A stretch of DNA of 27,794 bases from CAIZLB01 sp039795875. GTDB lineage: Bacteria; Patescibacteriota; Minisyncoccia; Phycocordibacterales; CAIZLB01. The notes beneath the pieces are model-generated. The model worked only from the letters and a program-made list of their open reading frames with translations. It did not search any database and was not told where the DNA came from. Positions 1-7,688 of the stretch are shown piece by piece (position 1 is the first letter of the stretch; every line of letters starts with the position of its first letter). The stretch lies in the NCBI GenBank assembly GCA_039795875.1, contig JBDKKY010000010.1, positions 1 to 27,794 of the forward strand, read 5' to 3'. Position numbers and translations under genes: made by a program.

Positions 1-1
1 T

Positions 2-829
2 GATGTGGTGTCTGAGATCTCGGCTCGAGTGGAAAAAGAACGACGGGCCAATGCCCAAGCTGAAAAAAAGATCCAAGAAAAGAAGGATAAAGCCAACTTC
101 TTTGCCCAAAAGGGAGGAGGGATGCGTCTAGTGGCTAAGCGAATGCGTGAACAAGCGGAAGAAGAAGAGGAAGGCATGGTAGATGTTCGACGCGAAGATA
201 AAACTATTCGTCCATTTACTATTCCAGCACAACAAGAGCTTGGCGGTATTCTGTTTACGTTAACATCGGTGACATTTATGGACGTTCACAAGAATGATGG
301 CTCTACCAAAACCAAGAAAGTGAATATAGATTTACGAAAAGGCGAGCATCTATTACTCAAAGGTCCAAACGGAGTAGGAAAGACGACACTGCTTGAGTCA
401 CTGGCAACCGGTCATGCCAAAGGTGAGGCTATTGCTGATGGAGTGAAGATTGGATATTATAGACAAGATTTTTCTACACTCGATTTTGACAACACTCCAT
501 TTCAAGAATTGGAAAAAGTAATGAAAGATAAAGATGAACACAAGCTGCGACAAGTTGCTGCTAGTTTTTTAATAACAGGAGATACAGTATATACACCGAT
601 TGGTAGATTATCAGAAGGACAAAAAGGTTTGGTTGCATTTGCAAAACTTGTATTGATGGAACCCGGCCTTTTGATTCTTGATGAGCCAACAAACCACATT
701 AACTTCCGACATATTCCAGTTATTGCCGACGCTTTGAAAAAATTTGAGGGTGCAATGATCTTGGTGAGTCACATGCATGAGTTTGTAGAGAAGATTGGAG
801 TGGATAATATTCTGGATTTGGGAAAGTAA
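2..829 (+). CDS. ABC-F family ATPase, C-terminal part (5' end outside window)
   Basis: This is the second half of a soluble ABC-F protein, a family of tandem ATPases that bind the ribosome and act in translation control or antibiotic protection. The reading frame is open to the window edge, so the first ABC domain is missing. The visible part starts with a charged coiled-coil stretch of about 50 residues (the inter-domain linker, rich in K, E, R and Q). The second ABC domain follows, with Walker A GPNGVGKTT, signature LSEGQKG, Walker B LLILDEPTNH and the switch histidine in ILVSH. There are no membrane segments, as expected for ABC-F. The subfamily cannot be told without the N-terminal half. 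A hairpin terminator follows 16 bases after the stop. Confidence 0.9.
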   Translation, partial: DVVSEISARVEKERRANAQAEKKIQEKKDKANFFAQKGGGMRLVAKRMREQAEEEEEGMVDVRREDKTIRPFTIPAQQELGGILFTLTSVTFMDVHKNDGSTKTKKVNIDLRKGEHLLLKGPNGVGKTTLLESLATGHAKGEAIADGVKIGYYRQDFSTLDFDNTPFQELEKVMKDKDEHKLRQVAASFLITGDTVYTPIGRLSEGQKGLVAFAKLVLMEPGLLILDEPTNHINFRHIPVIADALKKFEGAMILVSHMHEFVEKIGVDNILDLGK

Positions 830-845
830 GAAATTCGTACTCAAG

Positions 846-877
846 AAAAAGCTGTTCACGATAGAACAGCTTTTTTC
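846..877 (+). terminator. Rho-independent terminator after the ABC-F gene
   Basis: GCTGTTC (851-857) pairs with GAACAGC (864-870) around a 6-base loop. An A run precedes the stem and a run of six T follows it. Confidence 0.9.
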
Positions 878-896
878 TTTGCGCGTGGATTTAGTA

Positions 897-943
897 GTTG
901 TGCAAAGCACAACGGCAGCCACAAAAAAGAGCCTCATCTGCCG
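897..943. other. Two adjacent inverted repeats, function unknown
   Basis: GTTGTGC-AAA-GCACAAC (897-913) is a perfect 7-bp hairpin. It is followed by CGGCAG (913-918) pairing with CTGCCG (938-943) across a 19-base loop. No reading frame here looks coding. The stretch may be the 3' end of a decayed gene or part of a small RNA. Confidence 0.35.
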
Positions 944-994
944 CCTTTGTAGATGTGGGGGTATAATGCCGGCTTGACAGTGGGTGTATAATAA

Positions 995-1095
995 TAAATG
1001 TAAGGAAATAATTTTGGGCAGCCTGCCTCGCCTTGGGGAAACTTAAGGCAAATTTTAGAAAACTAGCTGAAGTTCACTTCGCTGGCTTTTCTTTT
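995..1095 (+). ncRNA. Putative small structured RNA convergent with the PemK-like gene
   Basis: There is no coding frame here, but three foldable elements lie in a row. GGCA-GCC-TGCC spans 1017-1027. An 8-bp stem, 1030-1037 with 1042-1049, is closed by a GAAA (GNRA-type) tetraloop. A terminator-like hairpin, AGC(T)GAAG-TTCA-CTTCGCT at 1065-1083, is followed by a T-rich tail (1087-1096). A TATAAT box lies just upstream at 987-992 and a TTGACA at 974-979, but the 7-base spacing between them is not that of an ordinary promoter. The terminator hairpin overlaps the last codons of the PemK-like gene on the other strand. I do not recognise an RNA family. Confidence 0.3.
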
Positions 1096-1455
1096 TATAC
1101 CGTCAAACAGAATTTTGGATATATGAAATATTTTCCTAACCAATCTCTTGCTATCGACATTGCGGAGTTGGGACAGGTTTACTACTGAGATTTTATTATT
1201 GATTTCACATAAAATAATCCTGTACTTATTAAGGTTCATTCGGGTACTGAGTGGTGCACACAAGAAGGAATACTGATTGTATTTTTTGATAATCAATACA
1301 GGTCTTGTAAAATGCTCCCCCTTACCATTTATTTCTATACCAATATTTAGTCCTAATTTGATCCACCATATGTCTCCTTCCGCAAAGTAGGGAATAGGTC
1401 TAATTTGTTGATCTGTTTGGACTTTTTCATTGTTCCAAGAGATAAAATCTTTCAT
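1063..1455 (-). CDS. PemK/MazF-like protein, solitary (possible endoribonuclease toxin)
   Basis: This 130-aa protein has the features of the PemK/MazF fold: an opening strand with GDIWWIKLG (about residues 27-35), then RPVLIIKK carrying the arginine expected in the active site, PLST with the family threonine/serine position, and a C-terminal block LSQLRNVDSKRLVRKI. PemK/MazF proteins are small dimeric RNases, usually paired with a DNA-binding antitoxin. No antitoxin frame is visible upstream (1456-1548) or downstream, so it appears to stand alone, as often in CPR genomes. A TATTAT box lies about 6 bases before the ATG on the minus strand, which suggests a nearly leaderless message. The 35 residues before the core (WNNEKVQTDQQ) are polar. 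RNase activity is inferred from family only. Confidence 0.75.
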   Translation of the reverse strand: MKDFISWNNEKVQTDQQIRPIPYFAEGDIWWIKLGLNIGIEINGKGEHFTRPVLIIKKYNQYSFLCAPLSTRMNLNKYRIILCEINNKISVVNLSQLRNVDSKRLVRKIFHISKILFDGIKRKASEVNFS

Positions 1456-1548
1456 ACTGAAATAATATCAATTGACACCCTGAATAAAATGTAAGATTTG
1501 CTGTAGTTTTGTTAAAGAAAAGAGAGGTATAAGGAGTCAGCAAGATAC

Positions 1549-1670
1549 TTGACATTCCTGTCAAATAATGTATAATTGTGGGTGAATCGCCCCTTTGACA
1601 ACTAACAACAAAAACTAACCAAAAGGCGATATCTACACCCCAACTCAAACTCCCAACCATCCCACCACCC
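1549..1670 (+). promoter_or_regulatory. Promoter and hairpin-plus-G-free leader of the 1671 gene
   Basis: The -35 is TTGACA (1549-1554) and the -10 is TATAAT (1571-1576), with a 16-base spacer. Near the predicted start, ATCGCC (1586-1591) can pair with GGCGAT (1625-1630). The next 40 bases (1631-1670) run to the ATG without a single G and are rich in C and A. No Shine-Dalgarno is present. Confidence 0.75.
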
Positions 1671-2831
1671 ATGAAAATCCCATTCGCCAGCTTGCTGGCA
1701 CTACTCTTCGCGTTCGTCTCACCGTTCGCCACTCCCACCACCGCCTCGGCTGGCTCTCTCGTCACGCCGATTCGCATGGAGATCTCACCCTTGTCGGATG
1801 ACCTCGCAATCACTTCCTATATCGGCTTCGCGCCGAAGGAAAATGCGGCCAATCTGGCCGGACAAAGCATCACCTGGCCCACATTCGCCTCCAACTGGAT
1901 TGAGATCCTTCGCACCGGCGCGCCCTTCAAGGGTTCCGGCTTCGACTTTGCTGCAAAGCAGGCCAATGCCGACTACTCCTGGATGGTGACCTCTTCCAGC
2001 TTCCGATCCTGGAATCTGGGGTTGACCACCGAACAGCAGTTCGGCAACCGCAATGTCATCTCACTCGATGTGCGCAGTCTCCGGTCAGGAGTCACCTTCA
2101 AGCCCAATCGGATCGTGATGACGGTGCGCTCCTACGACCACATGGACGATCTTGTCCGGTGGCAGCCCGACGTGATCAACATCACCGCCTCGTTTGCCTC
2201 GTCGAACTACTTCCGCCTCCGGCTGGAAGCGGGACTCGACGGCGTGACCGGTACCCCGGATGATGTGTTGTCGAGTTCACAAGATCTCAATCTGGCAACA
2301 ATGATGTTCCGCTACGGCGGACTCATGCCGGCTATCGGAGCCTTCGGATCCGGTGACAACACGCAACAACTCCAGAATGGTTTCAACTACTATCGGGACA
2401 CCCACACAGTGCTCCGGTTGGTGGTAACGGTGCCCTACGACGACGGCGGCACGGCCAAAACCTTCCAAACCTCACTCGTCATCATACCGACGCAGTCGGG
2501 AGTTGAGTCACGTGTCGTGGATATGCCTCTCACTCTGGACCTGGCTCATAACCGGATCCACATGGGTGAGGTGGGTAATTCCCCGGCTCTGAACCGCATC
2601 TACGCTGTCGAACAAAGCACCGACCTCACCAACTGGAACATGGTGTTCTATCCCGACCTCGGTCAAGGAGAAATCACCCCGTTCAAGATTGATGGCGGCT
2701 TGGCTCGCAACTTCTTCCGTGTTCGTGAGTTCAGTCCGCCCGTCGCCGAGGAAGGCCCGTTGGCCCAGTTCGCTGGTCCTCTGGCCTTCAGCCCCGCCGA
2801 ACAGCCGGTCGATGACTCCATCGCTCCGTAA
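1671..2831 (+). CDS. Secreted protein of unknown function, GC-rich, likely acquired
   Basis: This 386-aa protein has a clear signal peptide (positive start, hydrophobic FASLLALLFAFVSPFA, cleavage near TASAG). The mature part looks beta-rich and has no catalytic motif I recognise. Near the C-terminus, residues about 316-360 contain the pattern YAVEQSTDLTNW ... NFFRVREF. It resembles the STDLxxW ... FFRVR segment common at the ends of secreted proteins in Verrucomicrobia and relatives. The gene is much richer in GC than the core genes (35 of 60 bases at 1921-1980). Of its 20 arginine codons, 9 are CGC, 7 CGG and 1 CGA, opposite to the CGA preference of the ribosomal genes. It stands alone with its own promoter and a hairpin after it. 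Transfer from another phylum is an inference. Confidence 0.75.
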   Translation: MKIPFASLLALLFAFVSPFATPTTASAGSLVTPIRMEISPLSDDLAITSYIGFAPKENAANLAGQSITWPTFASNWIEILRTGAPFKGSGFDFAAKQANADYSWMVTSSSFRSWNLGLTTEQQFGNRNVISLDVRSLRSGVTFKPNRIVMTVRSYDHMDDLVRWQPDVINITASFASSNYFRLRLEAGLDGVTGTPDDVLSSSQDLNLATMMFRYGGLMPAIGAFGSGDNTQQLQNGFNYYRDTHTVLRLVVTVPYDDGGTAKTFQTSLVIIPTQSGVESRVVDMPLTLDLAHNRIHMGEVGNSPALNRIYAVEQSTDLTNWNMVFYPDLGQGEITPFKIDGGLARNFFRVREFSPPVAEEGPLAQFAGPLAFSPAEQPVDDSIAP

Positions 2832-2862
2832 CGTTCCACCCACACCCCCCCAAGCCCAAAGG

Positions 2863-2910
2863 AGGCCTCCGTAGCACCCGCTATTGGAGGTCCTCCCGAG
2901 GGTCTTTTTT
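2863..2910 (+). terminator. Possible terminator after the 1671 gene
   Basis: AGG-CCTCC (2863-2870) pairs with GGAGG-TCCT (2886-2894) with one bulged base. A T run (2905-2910) follows after a further short GC-rich stretch, so the form is not canonical. Confidence 0.5.
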
Positions 2911-2925
2911 ATACCTATAAAATCG

Positions 2926-2988
2926 TTGACAAACTCTTAGAGTATGATATAATAGACTCTATATAAATTAATATCACCTCAAGGGTGA
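2926..2988 (+). promoter_or_regulatory. Promoter and leader hairpin of the 3004 gene
   Basis: TTGACA (2926-2931), a 16-base spacer and TATAAT (2948-2953) with an upstream TG (extended -10) form a strong promoter. In the leader, TCACC (2974-2978) pairs with GGTGA (2984-2988) around the 5-base loop TCAAG. The hairpin at 9096-9110 has the same design with a compensatory base-pair swap. Translation starts 15 bases after the hairpin without a Shine-Dalgarno. Confidence 0.75.
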
Positions 2989-3003
2989 CAATGACAAAAA
3001 TAC

Positions 3004-3741
3004 ATGAAAAAAACTTATTTCTTAACTTTGGCCATCGTTGCAGTTTTAGGTTTCGCGCAAGTGAACGCCTTTGCTTTAACAGCTGAGCCAACTGGAGATT
3101 CAAGTGATGGTTCTGCATTGAGTGTGACTTCAGACTCATCTGACGGATCTACAATTCCCTCAGGTCCCTCAGAAGATTCAAGCGATGGTAGCGGAACACC
3201 GGCAACAGAGGGTCCTACACAGGATTCGTCAGATGGCAGTGGCGACCAACCAACCGTCCCACCAACAACCCCTCCAACTACAACACCTCCTACAACTATT
3301 ACAACAGCAGTAGGACCAATGGGTGGCGGAGGTTCATCAGGTGGATTCACAAGTGGTGGTCTTACAGTAGGTACACCTATTAGTGCCACAGCTACATCAA
3401 CTGTAATCGGTATCAATCCAAATTGTTCACAACTTTTCAAAACCTATATGGGTTATGGAAAATCAAACAATAAAGTTGAAGTAATCAGATTGCAAGCATT
3501 TCTTAATAGATACCTGAAGGCTAATCTGGCCGTAAGTGGTATTTTTGAAAAGAAAACTCAAGCTGCTGTAAAGTTGTTTCAAACTAAACATGCATCAACA
3601 ATATTATTACCGTGGGATGTTGCAGGTCTTTCTACAAACCTTGTTGCTAACCCAACAGGATATGTATATAAGACAACCCAACATCAACTAAATCTCTTGG
3701 TCTGTCCAGCGTTCAGTGCGCCAGCACCAATGTTGCCATAA
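3004..3741 (+). CDS. Secreted peptidoglycan-binding-like protein with DSSDGS repeats
   Basis: This 245-aa exported protein has an N-terminal signal peptide ending near NAFA. A low-complexity stretch (about residues 30-80) follows, with four copies of DSSDGS. Then come a Thr/Pro linker (PTTPPTTTPPTT) and a Gly/Ser-rich hinge (GGGGSSGG). The C-terminal domain (about 140-240) resembles PG_binding_1: CSQLFKTYMGYGKSNNKVEV, then LQAFLNRYL, then GIFEKKTQAAVKLFQTKH, then PTGYVYKTTQHQLN. This arrangement is common in Parcubacteria and suggests a cell-wall-associated protein. The acidic DSSDGS repeats could bind divalent cations, but that is a guess. The gene has its own promoter and terminator. Confidence 0.8.
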   Translation: MKKTYFLTLAIVAVLGFAQVNAFALTAEPTGDSSDGSALSVTSDSSDGSTIPSGPSEDSSDGSGTPATEGPTQDSSDGSGDQPTVPPTTPPTTTPPTTITTAVGPMGGGGSSGGFTSGGLTVGTPISATATSTVIGINPNCSQLFKTYMGYGKSNNKVEVIRLQAFLNRYLKANLAVSGIFEKKTQAAVKLFQTKHASTILLPWDVAGLSTNLVANPTGYVYKTTQHQLNLLVCPAFSAPAPMLP

Positions 3742-3767
3742 GCACTCCTCGTCTTTTGGACAAAAAG

Positions 3768-3793
3768 CTCTTCGCATCCGCGGAGGGTTTTTT
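3768..3793 (+). terminator. Terminator after the 3004 gene
   Basis: An 8-bp stem (3768-3775 with 3780-3787, two G-T pairs) has loop ATCC and is followed by six T. The T run also sits where the gyrA -35 would be. Confidence 0.85.
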
Positions 3794-3827
3794 GTTTTAT
3801 GCTCCTATGGTACAATGGCCCAATATG
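3788..3827 (+). promoter_or_regulatory. gyrA promoter, predicted leaderless start
   Basis: TACAAT (3811-3816) lies 8 bases before the ATG at 3825. The -35 position, 17 bases upstream, is a T-rich sequence (3788-3793). With initiation 6-9 bases after the -10, the mRNA would begin at or next to the start codon. This also supports choosing 3825 over in-frame upstream starts. Confidence 0.6.
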
Positions 3828-6308
3828 GCGAAAAATAAACCTACAGAAAAAGCGGCTGAAGATGCGCTTCCAGCTCTACCGCACCAGTCAGTTATTCCTC
3901 GAAACTTGGTAACGGAGATGCAAGAATCATACATTGACTATGCCATGTCAGTGATCACCGATCGTGCTCTACCTGATGTTCGTGATGGTCTGAAGCCTGT
4001 ACAACGGCGTATTCTTTTTGCTATGCACAAGATGGGGTTGGTCCCAACTGCCAAGTATCGAAAAAGTGCGACGGTGGTAGGAGAAACCATGGGTAACTTT
4101 CACCCCCATGGTGATGCTGCTATCTATCAGACTATGGTAAATATGGTGCAGGACTTTAGTATGCGATATCCTCTGATCTGGGGACAAGGAAACTTCGGAA
4201 ACATCGACGGATATCCAGCTGCTGCGCAACGGTATACAGAGGCACGTATGGCTAAGATCACTCCGCATATCTTGGCCGATATTGAGAAAGATACAGTTGA
4301 TTTTCAACCAAACTACGACGGTACTCGAAAAGAGCCTACTGTGTTGCCAACGATGGTGCCAAGTATGTTGTTGAATGGTACTTTGGGTATTGCTGTAGGT
4401 ATGGCGACAAACATTCCTCCTCATAACTTGGGAGAGATTGTAGATGCCACAACGCATCTTCTGGATAATCCTGAGGCCACAACTACCGATCTATTGCAGT
4501 TTGTAAAAGGTCCAGATTTTCCAACAGGTGGTATAGCTTTTGGCCAAAAAGATATCGAGATCGCCGAGATGCATGGAAAAGGTGGTGTGGTCGTTCGCGG
4601 TGAAGCGGAGATTGTAGAAGCTAAAGCTGGTCAATCAAGTATCGTCATCACATCCATTCCCTATCGAGTAAATAAAGCCTCATTGATCGAATCCATCGCC
4701 GATCTAGTTCGAGAAAAAAAACTCGAAGGTATCAAAGATATTCGAGATGAATCTACTAGTGATATTCGTATTGCAGTCGAGCTTAAAAATGGCGCCTATC
4801 CGCAAAATATTCTGAACTATTTATATAAACACACACAGCTTGAAGCCACATTTCACTATAACGTGGTGGCGCTTGTAGATGGGGTTCCTCAAACACTATC
4901 ACTCAAAGCCTCACTTGATAGCTTCGTAGAACACCGAAAACGAGTTGTTCGACGACGAACAGAGTTTGATTTGGCCAAAGCCAAAGATCGAGAGCACATC
5001 TTGCTTGGTTTGAAGAAAGCTTTGGATCATATCGATGAGATTATTGCCTTGATTAAACGAAGTAAAGATACGCCAACAGCACACGCATCTTTGATGAAGG
5101 AGTTTAAGTTTTCTGATCGACAAGCAACAGCTATTTTGGAAATGAAATTGCAGCGACTGGCTGGTTTGGAGAGAAAGAAGATTGAAGACGAATTGAAAGC
5201 GGTACAAGCACTGATTGAAGATCTTGAGGATATTTTGAAGAATGCAAAACGGGTGATCAAGATTATCAAAGAAGAGCTGACTATGATCAAGGAAAAATAC
5301 GGTGATGCTCGGCGAACCAAGATTGTTAAACATGCCGTTCAAAACTTTTCTATTGAAGATGTGATTGCCGACGAAGAAAGTGTGTTAGTGCTTACATCAG
5401 GCGGGTACATCAAACGAACCAATCCAGACGAGTTCAAAAAGCAAAAAAGAGGCGGTGTGGGAGTCGTTGATGTGGACGTTAAAGAGGAGGATTTTATCAC
5501 CCATCTTGTGTCGGCCACTATGCACAGTGATCTTCTATTTTTCACTGATAAAGGAAAGGCATATCAGATCAAAATGTATGATATCCCAGAAGGAAAGCGA
5601 GCAACTCGAGGTAAGTCGATCATGAATTTCTTGTCGTTGTCAGCTGAAGAGAAGGTGACTTCTATTTTGCCAATGCCAAAAGATGTGAAAAAAGGAGACA
5701 ATCTGTCTTTGATGTTGATTACAAAATATGGAACGGGAAAACGAGTGGCACTTGATAGTTTTAAAGATGTGCGACGAAGTGGCATCATTGCGATTGGTCT
5801 TGAAGATAAGGACGAATTGATTTCAGCTTCATTTGTGGCTGAAAAAGATACAATGATTTTGACAGCTAGTGATGCACAGTCTATCCGTTTCGCTGTTGGT
5901 GAGATCCGCGAGATGGGTCGTGCTGCTGGTGGAGTGCGGGCCATGAAGCTTGATAAAGGTGTGGCTATAGTAGGTGCCATTCCAGTTAAGGATGGTACCG
6001 ATAAGGATGCAGAGCTTTTGACTGTGTCTGCCAATGGATATGGAAAGAAAACCACACTCGACGAATACAAGGTACAAGGACGAGGGGGTTCAGGCATCAA
6101 GACATTTAAGGTGACTGACAAGACTGGCTCACTGATCGCTGCTCAAGTGGTAACAGATGAGATCGAAGAGGTTGTGGCTATTTCAAAGAAGAGTCAGGTG
6201 ATTCGTTGTGAATTGAAAGAAATTCCAAATCTGGGACGAGACACACAGGGTGTGCGGATTATGAAATTGCGAGAAGGTGATACGCTGGCGTCTGTGATTG
6301 GCGTGTAA
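3825..6308 (+). CDS. gyrA: DNA gyrase subunit A
   Basis: This 827-aa type IIA topoisomerase subunit cuts and rejoins DNA to introduce negative supercoils, together with GyrB (not in this window). The start MAKNK was chosen because the upstream in-frame codons run through the preceding terminator. The winged-helix/tower part carries the catalytic tyrosine in AAAQRYTEAR (Tyr137). The C-terminal beta-pinwheel has repeated blades and a GyrA-box-like sequence QKRGGVG. In the quinolone-resistance region the sequence is HPHGDAAIYQ. The positions equal to E. coli Ser83 and Asp87 are therefore Ala and Gln. The length is normal. The gene appears monocistronic, although the next gene starts 27 bases downstream from a promoter inside its 3' end. 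Confidence 0.95.
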   Translation: MAKNKPTEKAAEDALPALPHQSVIPRNLVTEMQESYIDYAMSVITDRALPDVRDGLKPVQRRILFAMHKMGLVPTAKYRKSATVVGETMGNFHPHGDAAIYQTMVNMVQDFSMRYPLIWGQGNFGNIDGYPAAAQRYTEARMAKITPHILADIEKDTVDFQPNYDGTRKEPTVLPTMVPSMLLNGTLGIAVGMATNIPPHNLGEIVDATTHLLDNPEATTTDLLQFVKGPDFPTGGIAFGQKDIEIAEMHGKGGVVVRGEAEIVEAKAGQSSIVITSIPYRVNKASLIESIADLVREKKLEGIKDIRDESTSDIRIAVELKNGAYPQNILNYLYKHTQLEATFHYNVVALVDGVPQTLSLKASLDSFVEHRKRVVRRRTEFDLAKAKDREHILLGLKKALDHIDEIIALIKRSKDTPTAHASLMKEFKFSDRQATAILEMKLQRLAGLERKKIEDELKAVQALIEDLEDILKNAKRVIKIIKEELTMIKEKYGDARRTKIVKHAVQNFSIEDVIADEESVLVLTSGGYIKRTNPDEFKKQKRGGVGVVDVDVKEEDFITHLVSATMHSDLLFFTDKGKAYQIKMYDIPEGKRATRGKSIMNFLSLSAEEKVTSILPMPKDVKKGDNLSLMLITKYGTGKRVALDSFKDVRRSGIIAIGLEDKDELISASFVAEKDTMILTASDAQSIRFAVGEIREMGRAAGGVRAMKLDKGVAIVGAIPVKDGTDKDAELLTVSANGYGKKTTLDEYKVQGRGGSGIKTFKVTDKTGSLIAAQVVTDEIEEVVAISKKSQVIRCELKEIPNLGRDTQGVRIMKLREGDTLASVIGV

Positions 6309-6338
6309 TCACCAATCGGGTATACTTAATACATTATG
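6298..6338 (+). promoter_or_regulatory. Promoter of the solute-binding protein gene, predicted leaderless
   Basis: TTGGCG (6298-6303, within the gyrA end), a 17-base spacer and TATACT (6321-6326) precede the ATG at 6336 by 9 bases. Confidence 0.6.
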
Positions 6339-7658
6339 AGTGTAACTAAAGATTTAAACGTATTCCAATTGGTCGTTCTTGGAATCTTCATTTTTATTGG
6401 CGTTGTTGGAGTCGTTCTGTTTGCAACGAGTAAAAGTCGTGAAGCCGGGAGTTCATATGACACTGTGATCTGGGGAGTGTTACCGAAGTCGGCTATTGAT
6501 GCCGCGCTGGCGCCATATCAAGATAAAGGAGTTACTCCAAATATCACGTATGTTGAATACGCTGAAGAAGGATTTGCTCAGGCATTGCTCGTGGCAGTAG
6601 CTGAAGGTCGTGGACCAGACGCTATTGTGTTTCCAAGTGATATGTATTTTTCTCAGGCCAATAAGTTGGTCACCATTCCGTCCGAATCTGTCGCTGCAAA
6701 AACATTTGTCGACACCTATATAGATGCCGGTAAGGCTTTTGCTGTACAGGGTGGTATCAAAGCCTTTCCTCTTGTGACTGACCCTTTAGTTATGTACTGG
6801 AATAAAGATATGTTCTCCGCTGCAGGAATCTTGGCACCACCAGCCAATTGGAATCAATTGTCAGGCATGGTCAGTAAGCTGGCTCGAAAACAAGACAACG
6901 GTGTCATCGACAGAGCTTTTGTGTCACTTGGTGAATATGCCAACATCAATTACGCTAAACGTATCTTATATACAATGATGGCTCAAGCTGGAGTCAATTT
7001 GACCTATTATGATACATCGCGAGGTAGTTATGCCTCTGGATTGTTAGCTCAGAAAGAAAACACTGGAGAATTGAGTCGATCAGTGCTGACCTTTTATACA
7101 GAGTTTGCCAACCCGTTGAAGCCTTCGTATTCATGGAATAGATCATTTACCTCTTCACGTGAGGCCTTTTTGGCCGGAGACTTGGCGGTGTATTTTGCGC
7201 CGGGCAGTGAAGGAGAGTACTTGAGGACTCGAAATCCTAACTTGAATTTTAGTACTGCATTTATGCCGCAAGAAAGTCAGGATGTGAAAGTGGTGCACGG
7301 AAAAACCTATGGACTTGGTTTTCTGCTGACTTCAAAAAATGTAAACGGAGCTATCGCTGAAGTAACAAAATATTTGACTCCTGCAACCGCTGATTTAACA
7401 TTGGCCACAGCGTTACGTATGGCACCAGCAAGACGAGATGTGTTGGCCTCAGCTAAAGCACCTAAAGAACAGCCGGATCTAGCAGTGATATATGAGTCTG
7501 CGGTATATGCTCGGGATTGGGTAGACCCAAGTCCTGTTACAACAGACAATATTTTCAACACTATGATCGATGCGATTACCAGCGGTAAGCAAACGTTGTA
7601 TGAAGCGTTACAAGATGCGTCGAATCGAATCGATCGATTATTTGGTACTCAAGGTTAA
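6336..7658 (+). CDS. Membrane-anchored family 1 extracellular solute-binding protein (orphan)
   Basis: This 440-aa protein has one N-terminal hydrophobic helix (about residues 7-30) in place of a lipoprotein signal. A periplasmic-binding-protein fold of the sugar-binding (family 1) type follows, recognisable from GRGPDAIVFPSD, PLVTDPLVMYWNKDMFSAAG, the Trp after ILAPPANW and FLAGDLAVYFAPGSEGEYL. Such proteins normally deliver a ligand to an ABC importer, but no permease or ATPase lies nearby. The gene sits directly before a row of VirB2/TrbC-like genes, which suggests a role linked to the surface apparatus, or simple genome economy. The ligand cannot be inferred. Confidence 0.85.
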   Translation: MSVTKDLNVFQLVVLGIFIFIGVVGVVLFATSKSREAGSSYDTVIWGVLPKSAIDAALAPYQDKGVTPNITYVEYAEEGFAQALLVAVAEGRGPDAIVFPSDMYFSQANKLVTIPSESVAAKTFVDTYIDAGKAFAVQGGIKAFPLVTDPLVMYWNKDMFSAAGILAPPANWNQLSGMVSKLARKQDNGVIDRAFVSLGEYANINYAKRILYTMMAQAGVNLTYYDTSRGSYASGLLAQKENTGELSRSVLTFYTEFANPLKPSYSWNRSFTSSREAFLAGDLAVYFAPGSEGEYLRTRNPNLNFSTAFMPQESQDVKVVHGKTYGLGFLLTSKNVNGAIAEVTKYLTPATADLTLATALRMAPARRDVLASAKAPKEQPDLAVIYESAVYARDWVDPSPVTTDNIFNTMIDAITSGKQTLYEALQDASNRIDRLFGTQG

Positions 7659-7667
7659 TACTTATGA

Positions 7668-7688
7668 TATAATTTAGAAAAACTTATG
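7668..7688 (+). promoter_or_regulatory. Promoter of the 7686 gene
   Basis: TGaTATAAT, an extended -10 at 7668-7673, lies 12 bases before the ATG. The predicted leader is about 6 bases or less. No convincing -35 is visible. Confidence 0.5.

Noticed and set aside
995..1095. SRP RNA, tmRNA, RNase P RNA or a known riboswitch
   Set aside because: None of the conserved cores I know for these families is present.
2508..2843. Minus-strand frames opposite the 1671 gene
   Set aside because: GC-rich coding DNA yields long antisense frames by chance; the plus-strand gene has a signal peptide and promoter.
3756..3824. N-terminal extension of GyrA (MDKKLFASAEG...)
   Set aside because: The extension runs through the upstream terminator and the -10 box; MAKNK at 3825 fits GyrA homology and the promoter.
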